A DNA stretch of 64,000 nt from contig NZ_CAMLDC010000016.1 in NCBI RefSeq assembly GCF_946478805.1, positions 46,324-110,323 on the forward strand, written 5' to 3'. A program made the position numbers and the translations under genes. Position 1 is the stretch's first letter; each line of letters starts with the position of its first letter. The notes below the pieces were generated by a model. It worked only from the letters and a program-made list of their open reading frames with translations. It did no database searches and was not told where the DNA came from. Source of the DNA: an uncultured Fluviicola sp. (GTDB taxonomy: Bacteria; Bacteroidota; Bacteroidia; Flavobacteriales; Crocinitomicaceae). Positions 1 to 6,559 of this stretch are shown piece after piece.

Positions 1-129
1 AATCAATTGATTTGGAACCAAATGAGGTTTTCCATTTAGCAAATCAACAAGAAGTGACCGATTATAACCCTTAACGGGGATTACATTCGGATATAATTTC
101 AGCACTTTTTCAATGTTGTTTGCTATCAT
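1..129 (-). CDS. gwsS: Grasp-with-spasm SPASM peptide maturase, N-terminal fragment
   Basis: The first 43 codons of a minus-strand gene that runs off the left edge. The ATG at 129 overlaps the stop of the upstream 63-aa gene as ATGA. The visible peptide contains PNVIPVKGYNRS, then LLVDLLNGKPHLVPNQ, which is the characteristic N-terminal start of SPASM maturases in grasp-with-spasm RiPP systems (recalled family pattern IPVKG.NRS..DL). The radical SAM-like body and the SPASM cysteines lie outside the window, so catalytic integrity cannot be judged. The neighbouring ATP-grasp gene and GG-leader precursor support the assignment strongly. By analogy the protein would modify the precursor peptide in the cytoplasm before export. 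Confidence 0.8.
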   Translation of the reverse strand, partial: MIANNIEKVLKLYPNVIPVKGYNRSLLVDLLNGKPHLVPNQLI

Positions 130-317
130 ATTTTTTTACTGTGATTAATCATTAATGAAATTGGAGATGTAGGGACAAGAAGTTTTTCTAAGCGATCCAT
201 TTTCATCTTTTTAATATCAATTTTGGTTCTTTCTTCTTTCTCTTTGTCTTTCTTTTCAAAATCCTTTTTGGGATATACCTTTGATAAGACCGCATCAATA
301 GTTTCAATTCCTTCCAT
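126..317 (-). CDS. Small Lys/Glu-rich protein in the RiPP operon
   Basis: A 63-aa highly charged protein (KKDFEKKDKEKEERTK and KKMKMDR stretches) with no signal peptide or membrane segment. It starts 6 nt after the stop of the ATP-grasp gene, and its TGA overlaps the ATG of the SPASM maturase gene (ATGA at 129-126). This packing argues for a real, translationally coupled gene. I do not recognise a family. It is not a GG-leader precursor, as no double glycine is visible. Possibilities are a small accessory or leader-binding protein of the maturation complex, or a degenerate second substrate; the sequence does not decide. Confidence 0.6.
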   Translation of the reverse strand: MEGIETIDAVLSKVYPKKDFEKKDKEKEERTKIDIKKMKMDRLEKLLVPTSPISLMINHSKKI

Positions 318-323
318 ACTTTG

Positions 324-1298
324 TCAATTCATCAAAAATTTTGCAACCTCATAATCTATATTTGAGTTTGTTGATAGTGAAACTGCACCATACTGCCCAT
401 TTGGATTGACTTCAAGAAATACATATCTTTTGTCTTTTGTGACCACTATATCCAGTGATCCGAAATTCAAATCCAACTCTTTCATTAATTTTTGAACTTG
501 TTCTTCAACAAATGCTGGTAAAGTATAATTGCAAGTTTTCATTCCTGAATCATACCCAAGTCTATAATCCAATGAAGCCTCTGCTCGGCTTTGTGAAAAG
601 ATAGCTTGCGAATAGGTTTTTCCATCCAAATAAATGGTTCGAATCTCGAACTCTTTATTAAGCTTTTCTTGGAAAATACTCAGGTCAAAATAATCGGGAA
701 GGGACTGCATTTCATGTTGTCCCACGGGAACGGTATAACCCAATTGATAGCTTTCAATTTCATCCGCTTCATTGTAATTAATACATTCATAAGGAAAAGC
801 AAGTGATTTCGTGATAATTTCCCTATTACAATCGCCCCAAAAATCCAGTAAATATTGCTTCGATTTTGTAATTAATGTTTTAGGGATTTCTATTTGCAAT
901 AATGCGCATTTTTCAAGAAATTCAATTTTGTTGAAATTGCCCACACCAAATTTTCCAAGACATTTTTTGTTGTGAAAACAGCGTTTAATTTGTTCTCTTC
1001 TGGTTTTAATATGCTCTCTTGAATAATTTTCAAGACCAGCTTGAGAGAATATTCCTTCACCAAATCGACAAACTTGTATATCTATTCTTCGATACCAAAC
1101 AGACTTTATTTCATTTGAATTACATACAAATTGTTCGTTTTTATAAACCCTATAATCAAAGTTGTTAGTTCCGATAATATATTCCAATTCAATATAATCA
1201 TCCTCCAAAAACACTTCAAATGGGGCATCTGAATAATTCAGATAAGAAAGAACCGTTCTTGTATTCAAATCAGTACGCTCAGTAAAGACCAGTATCAT
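324..1298 (-). CDS. gwsG: Grasp-with-spasm ATP-grasp peptide maturase (graspetide-type ligase)
   Basis: A 324-aa ATP-grasp ligase expected to use ATP to link side chains of the precursor peptide (omega-ester or omega-amide crosslinks in the characterised graspetide ligases). The start is taken at 1298 (MILVFTERTD), because that ATG overlaps the upstream stop as ATGA and the family normally begins with a hydrophobic MIL strand; an upstream in-frame start at 1331 would overlap the preceding gene by 37 nt. Visible motifs: SVWYRR at about residues 66-71, an EIRTIYLDGK strand near the middle of the grasp fold, LDIVV, and EVNPNGQY at about 296-303, which supplies the Mg-ATP ligands Glu and Asn. The length is normal for the family. 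The precursor (2261-2473) and SPASM protein (1-129) lie in the same operon. Confidence 0.88.
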   Translation of the reverse strand: MILVFTERTDLNTRTVLSYLNYSDAPFEVFLEDDYIELEYIIGTNNFDYRVYKNEQFVCNSNEIKSVWYRRIDIQVCRFGEGIFSQAGLENYSREHIKTRREQIKRCFHNKKCLGKFGVGNFNKIEFLEKCALLQIEIPKTLITKSKQYLLDFWGDCNREIITKSLAFPYECINYNEADEIESYQLGYTVPVGQHEMQSLPDYFDLSIFQEKLNKEFEIRTIYLDGKTYSQAIFSQSRAEASLDYRLGYDSGMKTCNYTLPAFVEEQVQKLMKELDLNFGSLDIVVTKDKRYVFLEVNPNGQYGAVSLSTNSNIDYEVAKFLMN

Positions 1299-2194
1299 TC
1301 GAACATCAAAAGTTTGGTTGGTATAAGGCAATTTTTGATTAACCCGATTTTCAACCGATTAGCGATTATTTCTCGTTTCTGCTCTTCTGAAAAATTCATT
1401 TTTCCCGGAATAGCTAGCATTCCATAAGGTTGTGGCAAATAAACCATTGAATAATGACGATCCAACCACAAAGCATAATGACTTGGAGGCATTCGACCAG
1501 CAATCACCTCGTTTAAAAATACAGGTTTCATTTCGTCAAAAAAGGCTTGATTATAAGACGAATGAACCAATAGTACAAACACATTTGAAACAGTACCCGG
1601 TAAAATCCATTCTCCCGGATAACCGAGTTTATAAATGATATTTCGAAACTCTATCAAATTCAGTGAATCCACCAAAACGATTTCACGGTTCACAGCATTG
1701 GTGTCGATAACGGAACCATCGTAGAATTTCATTCTTGGAACTTGATCTCTGTCTAACATAACTTGCAAAACAGACATGAGTGAATCCGTATTATTCCGCT
1801 TCAATTTTGTGAAATTATCATACCCTTGCAGGACAAATTTTTGCTGTTTCTTGGAGTAACCTTCGTTTATACTTACCAAATTTATCTGAGGTATCTGATC
1901 CAAACAAACCATATCAAACCCATAATTTGACCATGCCTTTTTCAAACATTTTGCACTTTTCGTGTCTTTACCCATTTTCTTGTAGCAATGCGCCATTAAA
2001 ATGTACTCCTCACAGTAGATGTTGCCATATTTTTTGTCCACTTTTGATAATTGTTTTAAACATTTTGGATAGTCCAAACTATCAATAGCAAAACGATAAG
2101 CAATATCACAATCAACTTTATAGTCAATGTGATTGATCTGTGCCTCCATACTAAAGCATAAAAGAAAACTGAATAGAAATAATGTATTTTTCAT
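1295..2194 (-). CDS. Secreted DUF6624-like protein in the RiPP operon
   Basis: A 299-aa protein with an N-terminal signal peptide (MKNTLFLFSFLLCFSMEAQ). A helical Cys-containing region comes first (residues ~20-120, TPR-like spacing in CYKKMGKDTKSAKCLKKAW). The C-terminal part (~205-265) has VFVLLVHSSYNQAFF, then HYALWLDRHYSM and QPYGM, resembling DUF6624 (hydrophobic strand-H, Y-A-L-x-x-D-R, Q-x-Y-G). The function of that family is unknown. Its position between precursor and ligase, with a 4-nt overlap to gwsG, ties it to the peptide system. It may be a periplasmic partner or target; that is inference. Confidence 0.65.
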   Translation of the reverse strand: MKNTLFLFSFLLCFSMEAQINHIDYKVDCDIAYRFAIDSLDYPKCLKQLSKVDKKYGNIYCEEYILMAHCYKKMGKDTKSAKCLKKAWSNYGFDMVCLDQIPQINLVSINEGYSKKQQKFVLQGYDNFTKLKRNNTDSLMSVLQVMLDRDQVPRMKFYDGSVIDTNAVNREIVLVDSLNLIEFRNIIYKLGYPGEWILPGTVSNVFVLLVHSSYNQAFFDEMKPVFLNEVIAGRMPPSHYALWLDRHYSMVYLPQPYGMLAIPGKMNFSEEQKREIIANRLKIGLIKNCLIPTKLLMFE

Positions 2195-2260
2195 TTTCGG
2201 GATTTTAAACTTGGAAAATCCTCCCCCTTAGTATCAGGGGAGGATTTCAATAAAAAAGGA

Positions 2261-2473
2261 CTACGAAGTAGGTAAATAATCTGTCCCTTGAGTACCTGGA
2301 GGCTTGCCTGCTGGACTATAAGTTGTAGCAGCAGTATCTCCGTCCTGTCCTCCTCTTCCATCATAACGAGTTGGATAAGGATTTCCATAAGTAGTATCTC
2401 CACCAGACACTCTTCCTAGATTTTTTGAGTCGAACTTTTTTGAATTCAATGACTCGATTTTTTTAGTAGCCAT
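2261..2473 (-). CDS. gwsA: GG-leader RiPP precursor peptide of the grasp-with-spasm type
   Basis: A 70-aa peptide. The leader MATKKIESLNSKKFDSKNLG is followed by RVSGG, a double-glycine site at residues 24-25 that C39-type peptidase transporters normally cleave. The 45-residue C-terminal core is rich in Thr, Tyr, Gly, Pro and Asp (for example DTTYGNPYPTRYDGRGG and DGDTAATTYSPAG), so it offers hydroxyl and carboxyl side chains suited to ATP-grasp crosslinking. It has no Cys and no Glu. It is the first gene of a minus-strand operon and is separated by 66 nt from the DUF6624 gene. An overlapping ORF in another frame (2191-2403) is a shadow. The exact crosslink pattern cannot be read from sequence. 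Confidence 0.82.
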   Translation of the reverse strand: MATKKIESLNSKKFDSKNLGRVSGGDTTYGNPYPTRYDGRGGQDGDTAATTYSPAGKPPGTQGTDYLPTS

Positions 2474-2525
2474 AATAGCATTGTTTAATTGTTTAGCCTA
2501 CTCTTAATCGCTTATCTCTGCACCG

Positions 2526-2616
2526 GCATTTTCGGCAATCCTACCAAATGCAAAGCTTTTGCATTATCAGAAGCCGGTAAACTGCCGAAAATGCAAGGAG
2601 GTGTTACCGCACCTCC
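2526..2616. repeat. Nested inverted repeats upstream of the precursor gene
   Basis: Perfect 12-bp arms GCATTTTCGGCA (2526-2537) and TGCCGAAAATGC (2583-2594) enclose an inner hairpin AATGCAAA/TTTGCATT (2547-2554/2558-2565, 3-nt loop). A further hairpin GGAGGTG/CACCTCC (2597-2603/2610-2616) is followed by ATTTTTT, giving a plus-strand terminator shape. On the minus strand these structures would lie in the leader or just upstream of gwsA. Confidence 0.7.
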
Positions 2617-2806
2617 ATTTTTTATATTCTTTGTGTAGCTGATTTACTTAAAAGGATACTTTCTTCGTATGGATCCTGATTTTCTCATATGTGAATAGTT
2701 TTACGTTCAGAATGTCAAGTGGCGATTAACAGGCAAAATCACTTCTAATTCTGCATTTTCAGTGTGTTCTCCTTTTAATCAAAAATAAAAAAAAACATCA
2801 AAATAA

Positions 2807-2818
2807 CCCATATATGGG
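2807..2818. promoter_or_regulatory. Palindrome CCCATATATGGG upstream of XRE gene
   Basis: A perfect 12-bp palindrome centred about 17 nt before the first possible start of the XRE gene. HTH_XRE dimers commonly bind such sites, so autoregulation or control of the divergent RiPP operon is plausible; this is inference from position and symmetry. Confidence 0.4.
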
Positions 2819-2829
2819 CTTTTAGTATT

Positions 2830-3087
2830 TTGTTTAAACCTCCACACTTGTATGTGCAAAAAGTGGTAGACAAAAATTTCCTGTTGGCTCTAGGGCGGCG
2901 CGTTCGCGAACTTAGATTGTCCAAAAAGATGACTCAAGAAGATTTGGGATTCATTGTAGGTAATTCCGGCAAACAAATCGGCCGGATAGAGCGCGGAGAA
3001 AACAACGTGACTACCAGTATGATCTATCAAATTTCCAAGGCCCTGGAAATTCCAATGCATGAACTTTTCAATTTTCCCATGAAATAG
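2830..3087 (+). CDS. XRE-family HTH transcriptional regulator
   Basis: An 85-aa protein that is almost only one HTH_XRE domain: RRVRELRLSKKMTQEDLGFI, then GNSGKQIGRIERGENN, ISKALEIPMHELF. These are the typical five helices, with recognition-helix residues around SGKQIGRIERG. It presumably binds DNA as a dimer. No in-frame ATG precedes the domain: candidate starts are TTG at 2830, TTG at 2848, GTG at 2854 and GTG at 2863, so the exact N-terminus is uncertain. It is transcribed divergently from the RiPP operon and preceded by a 12-bp palindrome, so it is a candidate local regulator. Confidence 0.8.
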   Translation: MFKPPHLYVQKVVDKNFLLALGRRVRELRLSKKMTQEDLGFIVGNSGKQIGRIERGENNVTTSMIYQISKALEIPMHELFNFPMK

Positions 3088-3383
3088 ACAAGTATGGCCC
3101 AAGGAAATGTAAGTCACAGCCTTTTGACTAACTTTATCCAATCCATAAATATCATTCCTTCTTTGAATCATTCTTCTTTTCTTAAGCATCGTACCATTAC
3201 AGAATTGGGTGATTTCTTACTCAAACCCGCTGTACATCTCATTTATTTCCAAATTCCCACCACCGTGAAACCGACCTGAATCAGTGGGTTGGCAGCAACT
3301 TGAAAACAAATCTATGAAAAATTTCTCATTAATGTATAATTTGTGGTAATTTTATTACTCAAATAAGTAAACAACTTTGTCGC
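3088..3383. other. Intergenic region, no gene seen
   Basis: Short open frames here are shadows or lack plausible starts. The only notable element is the palindrome at 3355-3370 just before the next gene. Confidence 0.4.
3355..3370. promoter_or_regulatory. Operator-like inverted repeat TTACTC-N4-AAGTAA
   Basis: TTACTC (3355-3360), 4 nt, AAGTAA (3365-3370), one mismatch from a perfect palindrome. It lies 13 nt before the ATG of the first HTH paralog. The second paralog has the perfect version at nearly the same distance. Confidence 0.5.
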
Positions 3384-3719
3384 ATGCAGCATCGTGGCGA
3401 AATTGTAGAACGAGCAATCCGGAAAAGCGGTTATCCGATCAGTGAGATTGCCAGGAAATTGGGAAAGAGCAGGAGGTGGATGTACCTCATGTTCGACAAT
3501 TCTCAAGTGGACCTAGAATCGGTTATTTCGATCGGGAAGATCATTCACCATGATTTCTCCGATGAAATAAGGGAATTGAATGCAATAAATGCAAGCTCTT
3601 TCCTGGAACCGGAAACCAAATACAACAAACAGACAAAAGAATACTGGAAAAACAAGTACCTCAAGTTATTGGAAAACTACAATGAATTACTAAAACTGAC
3701 GAATCCCAAAAAAGAGTAG
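3384..3719 (+). CDS. Short HTH protein with C-terminal coiled coil, copy 1
   Basis: A 111-aa protein. An N-terminal helix-turn-helix (residues ~4-50: IVERAIRKSGYPISEIARKL, GKSRRWMYLMFDN) resembles the XRE/Cro fold, with the basic KSRRWMY forming the likely recognition helix. A charged helix (EYWKNKYLKLLENYNELLK, ~88-106) probably forms a coiled coil for dimerisation. The protein is roughly three-quarters identical by eye to the next gene (3900-4229). A palindrome sits just upstream. Such small regulators are frequent in Flavobacteria; the target is unknown, and autoregulation is suggested by the conserved upstream site. Confidence 0.75.
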   Translation: MQHRGEIVERAIRKSGYPISEIARKLGKSRRWMYLMFDNSQVDLESVISIGKIIHHDFSDEIRELNAINASSFLEPETKYNKQTKEYWKNKYLKLLENYNELLKLTNPKKE

Positions 3720-3869
3720 ACACTTCCGTAAGGCGGTCCACAGACAGTTGGATCGAATATCATCGGCACTTCTCATATCAAACACATAATTGTGCATTTT
3801 TGAGCCAAATTCAAGAATGCTCACATATGATTATTTTTTACCGTAAACGCGCATTTAGTGTTAAACATA

Positions 3870-3885
3870 TTACTCATTCGAGTAA
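3870..3885. promoter_or_regulatory. Operator-like palindrome TTACTC-N4-GAGTAA
   Basis: A perfect inverted repeat TTACTCATTCGAGTAA, 14 nt before the ATG of the second HTH paralog. It matches the element at 3355-3370 in sequence and spacing, whereas most of the surrounding non-coding sequence differs. Confidence 0.55.
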
Positions 3886-3899
3886 AGATTTTTGTCACT

Positions 3900-4229
3900 A
3901 TGCAACATCGTGGTGAAATAGTAGAACGTGCAATCCGGCAAAGCGGATATCCCATCAGCTCCATTGCCAAAAAATTGGGGAAAAGCAGAAGATGGATGTA
4001 TCTCATGTTTGACAACACTCAAGTAGATTTGGAAACCATCCTGTCAATCGGGAACATCATTCATCATGATTTCTCGGACGAGATCAAAGAGTTGAATACC
4101 ATCAACTCAAACAACTTTGCTGATCCCGAAAATCCATACAACAACCAAACAAAGGAATACTGGAAGAACAAGTATCTGAAATTGCTGGAAGATTATAACG
4201 ACCTGTTGAAAAAATCAAACGAGAAGTAA
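3900..4229 (+). CDS. Short HTH protein with C-terminal coiled coil, copy 2
   Basis: A 109-aa paralog of the preceding gene. The start is set at 3900 (MQHRGEIVERAIRQSGYP) by alignment with copy 1; the frame is open further upstream to 3858, but that stretch would cover the operator palindrome. The HTH core GKSRRWMYLMFDN is identical to copy 1, and differences concentrate around residues 65-85 (NTINSNNFADPENPYNNQ versus NAINASSFLEPETKYNKQ) and at the C-terminus. An identical recognition helix suggests both copies bind the same site. Tandem duplication is evident; whether the copies form heterodimers is unknown. Confidence 0.75.
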   Translation: MQHRGEIVERAIRQSGYPISSIAKKLGKSRRWMYLMFDNTQVDLETILSIGNIIHHDFSDEIKELNTINSNNFADPENPYNNQTKEYWKNKYLKLLEDYNDLLKKSNEK

Positions 4230-4230
4230 C

Positions 4231-4362
4231 TCAATTGAGAATGTAAAATTGATAATTGAAAGGAGAAGAACAGTACTTTCAATTCAAAAAATTTGCCAAG
4301 GTGGATTAGCTCAACTTATGTAAATCCAAAACTTTTCAATTCTACATTTTCAATTTTCAATT
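4231..4362. repeat. AATTGA-type imperfect inverted repeat between convergent genes
   Basis: The left arm (4231-4261, with AATTGAGAATGTAAAATTGA) and right arm (4333-4362, with TTCTACATTTTCAATTTTCA) are imperfect reverse complements and could fold into a long hairpin between the converging HTH and ChaN genes. A related sequence (CATTCTCAATTTTCAATTC) occurs near 10875, so this is likely a dispersed intergenic repeat that can act as a terminator. Confidence 0.45.
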
Positions 4363-5220
4363 CTAATGAGTGGAAAGCATCGTTTCATTCACCACAATAA
4401 TATAATCCGCCCGGTTCACGTGTTCCTTTTCCAATTTTCGGACATCTTTTTGTGAAACAGTAGTAATCGTCCCGACCGTTGTTCCCGCAGCATATTGTTG
4501 AATATACCACATGATTCCCTGGTGGAAGTCCGAATGGAAAGCGCCGTTCAAAAAATACACCTGCTTATTTTTCTGCAGTTGCTGCACAATCGAATACCCC
4601 ATCGTTGCATCCTTGATCGCTTGCGCATACGCAAAATTGATTCCGGAAGCATGCATTTCCCTTCCCATATCAATCAACTCCACGTATTGACTTAAGGTAG
4701 AATCAAAGGGAAAAGGCAATGGTGCCATCAATTTCTTTTCATCAGCCGGAAGACTGTCCAATACAGCCAATCCTTTTTTAAACACCAAACTCGCATATTT
4801 CCGGGTAACATTCGCCGCAAAAGGGCTATTTCCATAAGCAATGGCCGAATCAAGAACAGGTTTGTAATCCGTTTTGAAATTGGCCCATAATTCAGTGGAA
4901 TCTTTGAGTGCTTTGTAAGATTTCGTCGCGATATAGTCATTCAACGCTTTTACCTGGTGCAATTCAAACATTTCAAAACCCACACCTAATCGGGAACCTT
5001 GTTTTTTTTCATTCAGGCTCATCAACACATTCAATTCCAACCAATGCGAAATCGGGTTATCGTGAAATTCACCGAAAAGGATCACCTGGTTGCTTGAAAC
5101 TTTTGCCATCATTTTCTGGAAAGAAACTTGCTTTCCCTTGGAATCAAAAATACGGAATGCCTCCAGGTCCTGCGCGTAAGCGCCGGAGCAAAGAAGTAAA
5201 CAGATTAAAAGAGTTTTCAT
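4363..5220 (-). CDS. ChaN family protein (haem-binding, Tiki-like fold)
   Basis: A 285-aa exported protein. The start is at 5220 (MKTLLICLLLCSGAYAQ, signal peptide), not the upstream in-frame start at 5250, which would lie before the -7 box. The N-terminal motif QVILFGEFHDNPISHWLEL matches the ChaN/DUF399 hallmark (L-x-G-E-x-H-D-N-P), and a second histidine motif NGAFHSDFHQGI sits near the C-terminus. ChaN-like proteins in other bacteria bind haem or iron at the envelope; that substrate is inferred here. There is no clear lipobox cysteine after the signal (SGAYAQD), so it is probably periplasmic. It stands alone, convergent with the HTH paralogs. Confidence 0.8.
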   Translation of the reverse strand: MKTLLICLLLCSGAYAQDLEAFRIFDSKGKQVSFQKMMAKVSSNQVILFGEFHDNPISHWLELNVLMSLNEKKQGSRLGVGFEMFELHQVKALNDYIATKSYKALKDSTELWANFKTDYKPVLDSAIAYGNSPFAANVTRKYASLVFKKGLAVLDSLPADEKKLMAPLPFPFDSTLSQYVELIDMGREMHASGINFAYAQAIKDATMGYSIVQQLQKNKQVYFLNGAFHSDFHQGIMWYIQQYAAGTTVGTITTVSQKDVRKLEKEHVNRADYIIVVNETMLSTH

Positions 5221-5224
5221 CTTC

Positions 5225-5232
5225 CAAAGATA
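5225..5232 (-). promoter_or_regulatory. -7 box TATCTTTG for the ChaN gene
   Basis: TATCTTTG on the minus strand fits the Bacteroidetes TAnnTTTG box and ends 4 nt before the ATG at 5220. No clear -33 TTG at the usual spacing. Confidence 0.4.
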
Positions 5233-5356
5233 AGAACTTTCAAAAGTCATCTCGAACTGTTTTTAAGGAAGGCTTTTCCAAAAACCAGCCTGAAAGAGTA
5301 TGTTTAAAAAAGTCTATTTCATTTTTGTTTAGGAGCAATTATTAAAAAAGGTAAAA

Positions 5357-5376
5357 TTACCGGATATATTCGGTAA
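5357..5376. promoter_or_regulatory. 20-bp operator palindrome of the toxin-antitoxin pair
   Basis: TTACCGGATATATTCGGTAA is symmetric except for one mismatched pair (G/T at positions 7 and 14). It lies 35 nt upstream of the antitoxin ATG, where an autorepressing Xre antitoxin would bind. Confidence 0.6.
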
Positions 5377-5411
5377 AAATTACTATATTTATTTTTTAAG
5401 AATTAAATTCC

Positions 5412-5843
5412 ATGACTTTAGCAGAAAAAGGCATATACAAAACAATCCCGTCAAGAATTGATCAAAGCCAAATTCTTAACATCCTATACCACATTTCTAA
5501 TGAAGGCAAGAGCAAGCTATATTTTATTGCTCTAAAATCCATTAGTGAAGAAGATGATAAGGAAATATCAGATTGGCTTGGTATGACCGAAAAAACATAT
5601 AGAAACTATCGCAATGAGGATAGAGCGGTTAAATCCAATCTTATGGAGCATCTTGTCATGTTAATCTCATTATTTAAACATGGTATTGAAGTGTTTGGCA
5701 CCTCTCATCAATTCAAAAAATGGCTGACAACCTCCAATTTTTATTTTGGCAATAAAGAACCTGAAAATTATATCGACACAGTAAGCGGCATCAAATTTAT
5801 TGATGACCGATTGACCGGGATCGAATTCGGAGATAATGCATGA
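5412..5843 (+). CDS. Xre/MbcA/ParS-type antitoxin
   Basis: A 143-aa protein preceding a RES-domain toxin with an 8-nt overlap. An N-terminal HTH region (DKEISDWLGMTEKTYRNYRN, ~48-67) is followed by the C-terminal toxin-binding region typical of MbcA/ParS antitoxins (LISLFKHGIEVFGTSHQFKK then WLTTSNFYFGNKEPENYIDT and SGIKFIDDRLTGIEFG). In this family the C-terminus plugs the RES active site and the HTH represses the operon. The palindrome at 5357-5376 fits autoregulation. Confidence 0.85.
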   Translation: MTLAEKGIYKTIPSRIDQSQILNILYHISNEGKSKLYFIALKSISEEDDKEISDWLGMTEKTYRNYRNEDRAVKSNLMEHLVMLISLFKHGIEVFGTSHQFKKWLTTSNFYFGNKEPENYIDTVSGIKFIDDRLTGIEFGDNA

Positions 5844-6294
5844 TATGGAAGTTTTCAGGATATCAAGCACAAAATATTCAAGAAGTCTAATCGCGTCCGG
5901 AAAATCATCAAGATGGAATAAAGACGGTGAGTTTGTTATTTATACAGGAGAAACAAGATCTTTAGCAATGTTGGAAAATGTCGTCCATAAGTCAATTCAA
6001 ACCGGATTGGATTATGAAACAATGGTAATTTCCATTGCGGATGAGGAAAGCGCCTTTTCAAGAATAAAAATAAGTGATTTACCTGCTAATTGGAGAGAGA
6101 TATCCTTATATCCAAAATTGCAAGATCTGGGGAGCAAATGGTATCAGAATAAAGAATCACTCATTTTGCAAGTCCCTTCGGTAATCATCCCCCAAGAATT
6201 CAACTATGTTATAAATGTAAATCACCCTGAATTTAAGAACATGGTAACTTTGATTCGGCAAGAAGAATTCCTGTTGGATAGTAGATTATATTAA
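5836..6294 (+). CDS. RES-domain toxin (NAD+ phosphorylase type)
   Basis: A 152-aa RES protein. Visible family features: MEVFRISSTKYS, SSRWNKDGEFVIYTGE with the conserved R26, W27, N28, G31 and Y36, RSLAMLENVVH with E47 and H51, and the C-terminal NVNHPEFKN. Characterised RES toxins degrade NAD+ with phosphate and stop growth until neutralised by the antitoxin. The start may be ATG at 5836 (overlapping the antitoxin end) or ATG at 5845; both preserve the domain. The length is normal, with no sign of decay. Confidence 0.88.
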   Translation: MHDMEVFRISSTKYSRSLIASGKSSRWNKDGEFVIYTGETRSLAMLENVVHKSIQTGLDYETMVISIADEESAFSRIKISDLPANWREISLYPKLQDLGSKWYQNKESLILQVPSVIIPQEFNYVINVNHPEFKNMVTLIRQEEFLLDSRLY

Positions 6295-6547
6295 TGATTT
6301 CCTCCTTACTTAAACACAAAATTTCTAGCCCAAACTACCTCTTTACCCCAATTAGACTTAAATCAATTGTGGACTTTCATAAAAAGTGAGCCGTCGCTAT
6401 GGAAGCAAAAAATTCGTGAATTCGTGGCTGTTAAAAAATCTGACGCACTCAAAAATCGTTTTAGCTTCTCCTTCACATATCCCTGTAACAGAAATTCTAT
6501 CTATTTTTAAGTAACAAAAACACAACACCTACCTCGAAAAGGTTACT

Positions 6548-6555
6548 TATTTTTG
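6548..6555 (+). promoter_or_regulatory. -7 box TATTTTTG
   Basis: Matches TAnnTTTG and ends 4 nt before the ATG at 6560, implying a very short or absent leader. No obvious -33 element at 17-23 nt spacing. Confidence 0.4.
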
Positions 6556-6559
6556 TACT

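Larger units (their letters stand above)
2474..2829. other. 356-nt divergent intergenic region between RiPP operon and XRE gene
   Basis: No convincing gene. It holds nested hairpins (2526-2616), an A-rich tract around 2780-2800 and the palindrome CCCATATATGGG at 2807-2818. On the minus strand an ATG-less open stretch (2512-2643) reads through the hairpins and contains NGGAVTPPC; I do not call it a gene. This region should carry the promoters for both divergent units. Confidence 0.5.

Noticed and set aside
2191..2403. Alternative 70-aa frame overlapping the RiPP precursor
   Set aside because: No leader or GG motif; the other frame has a textbook GG-leader precursor.
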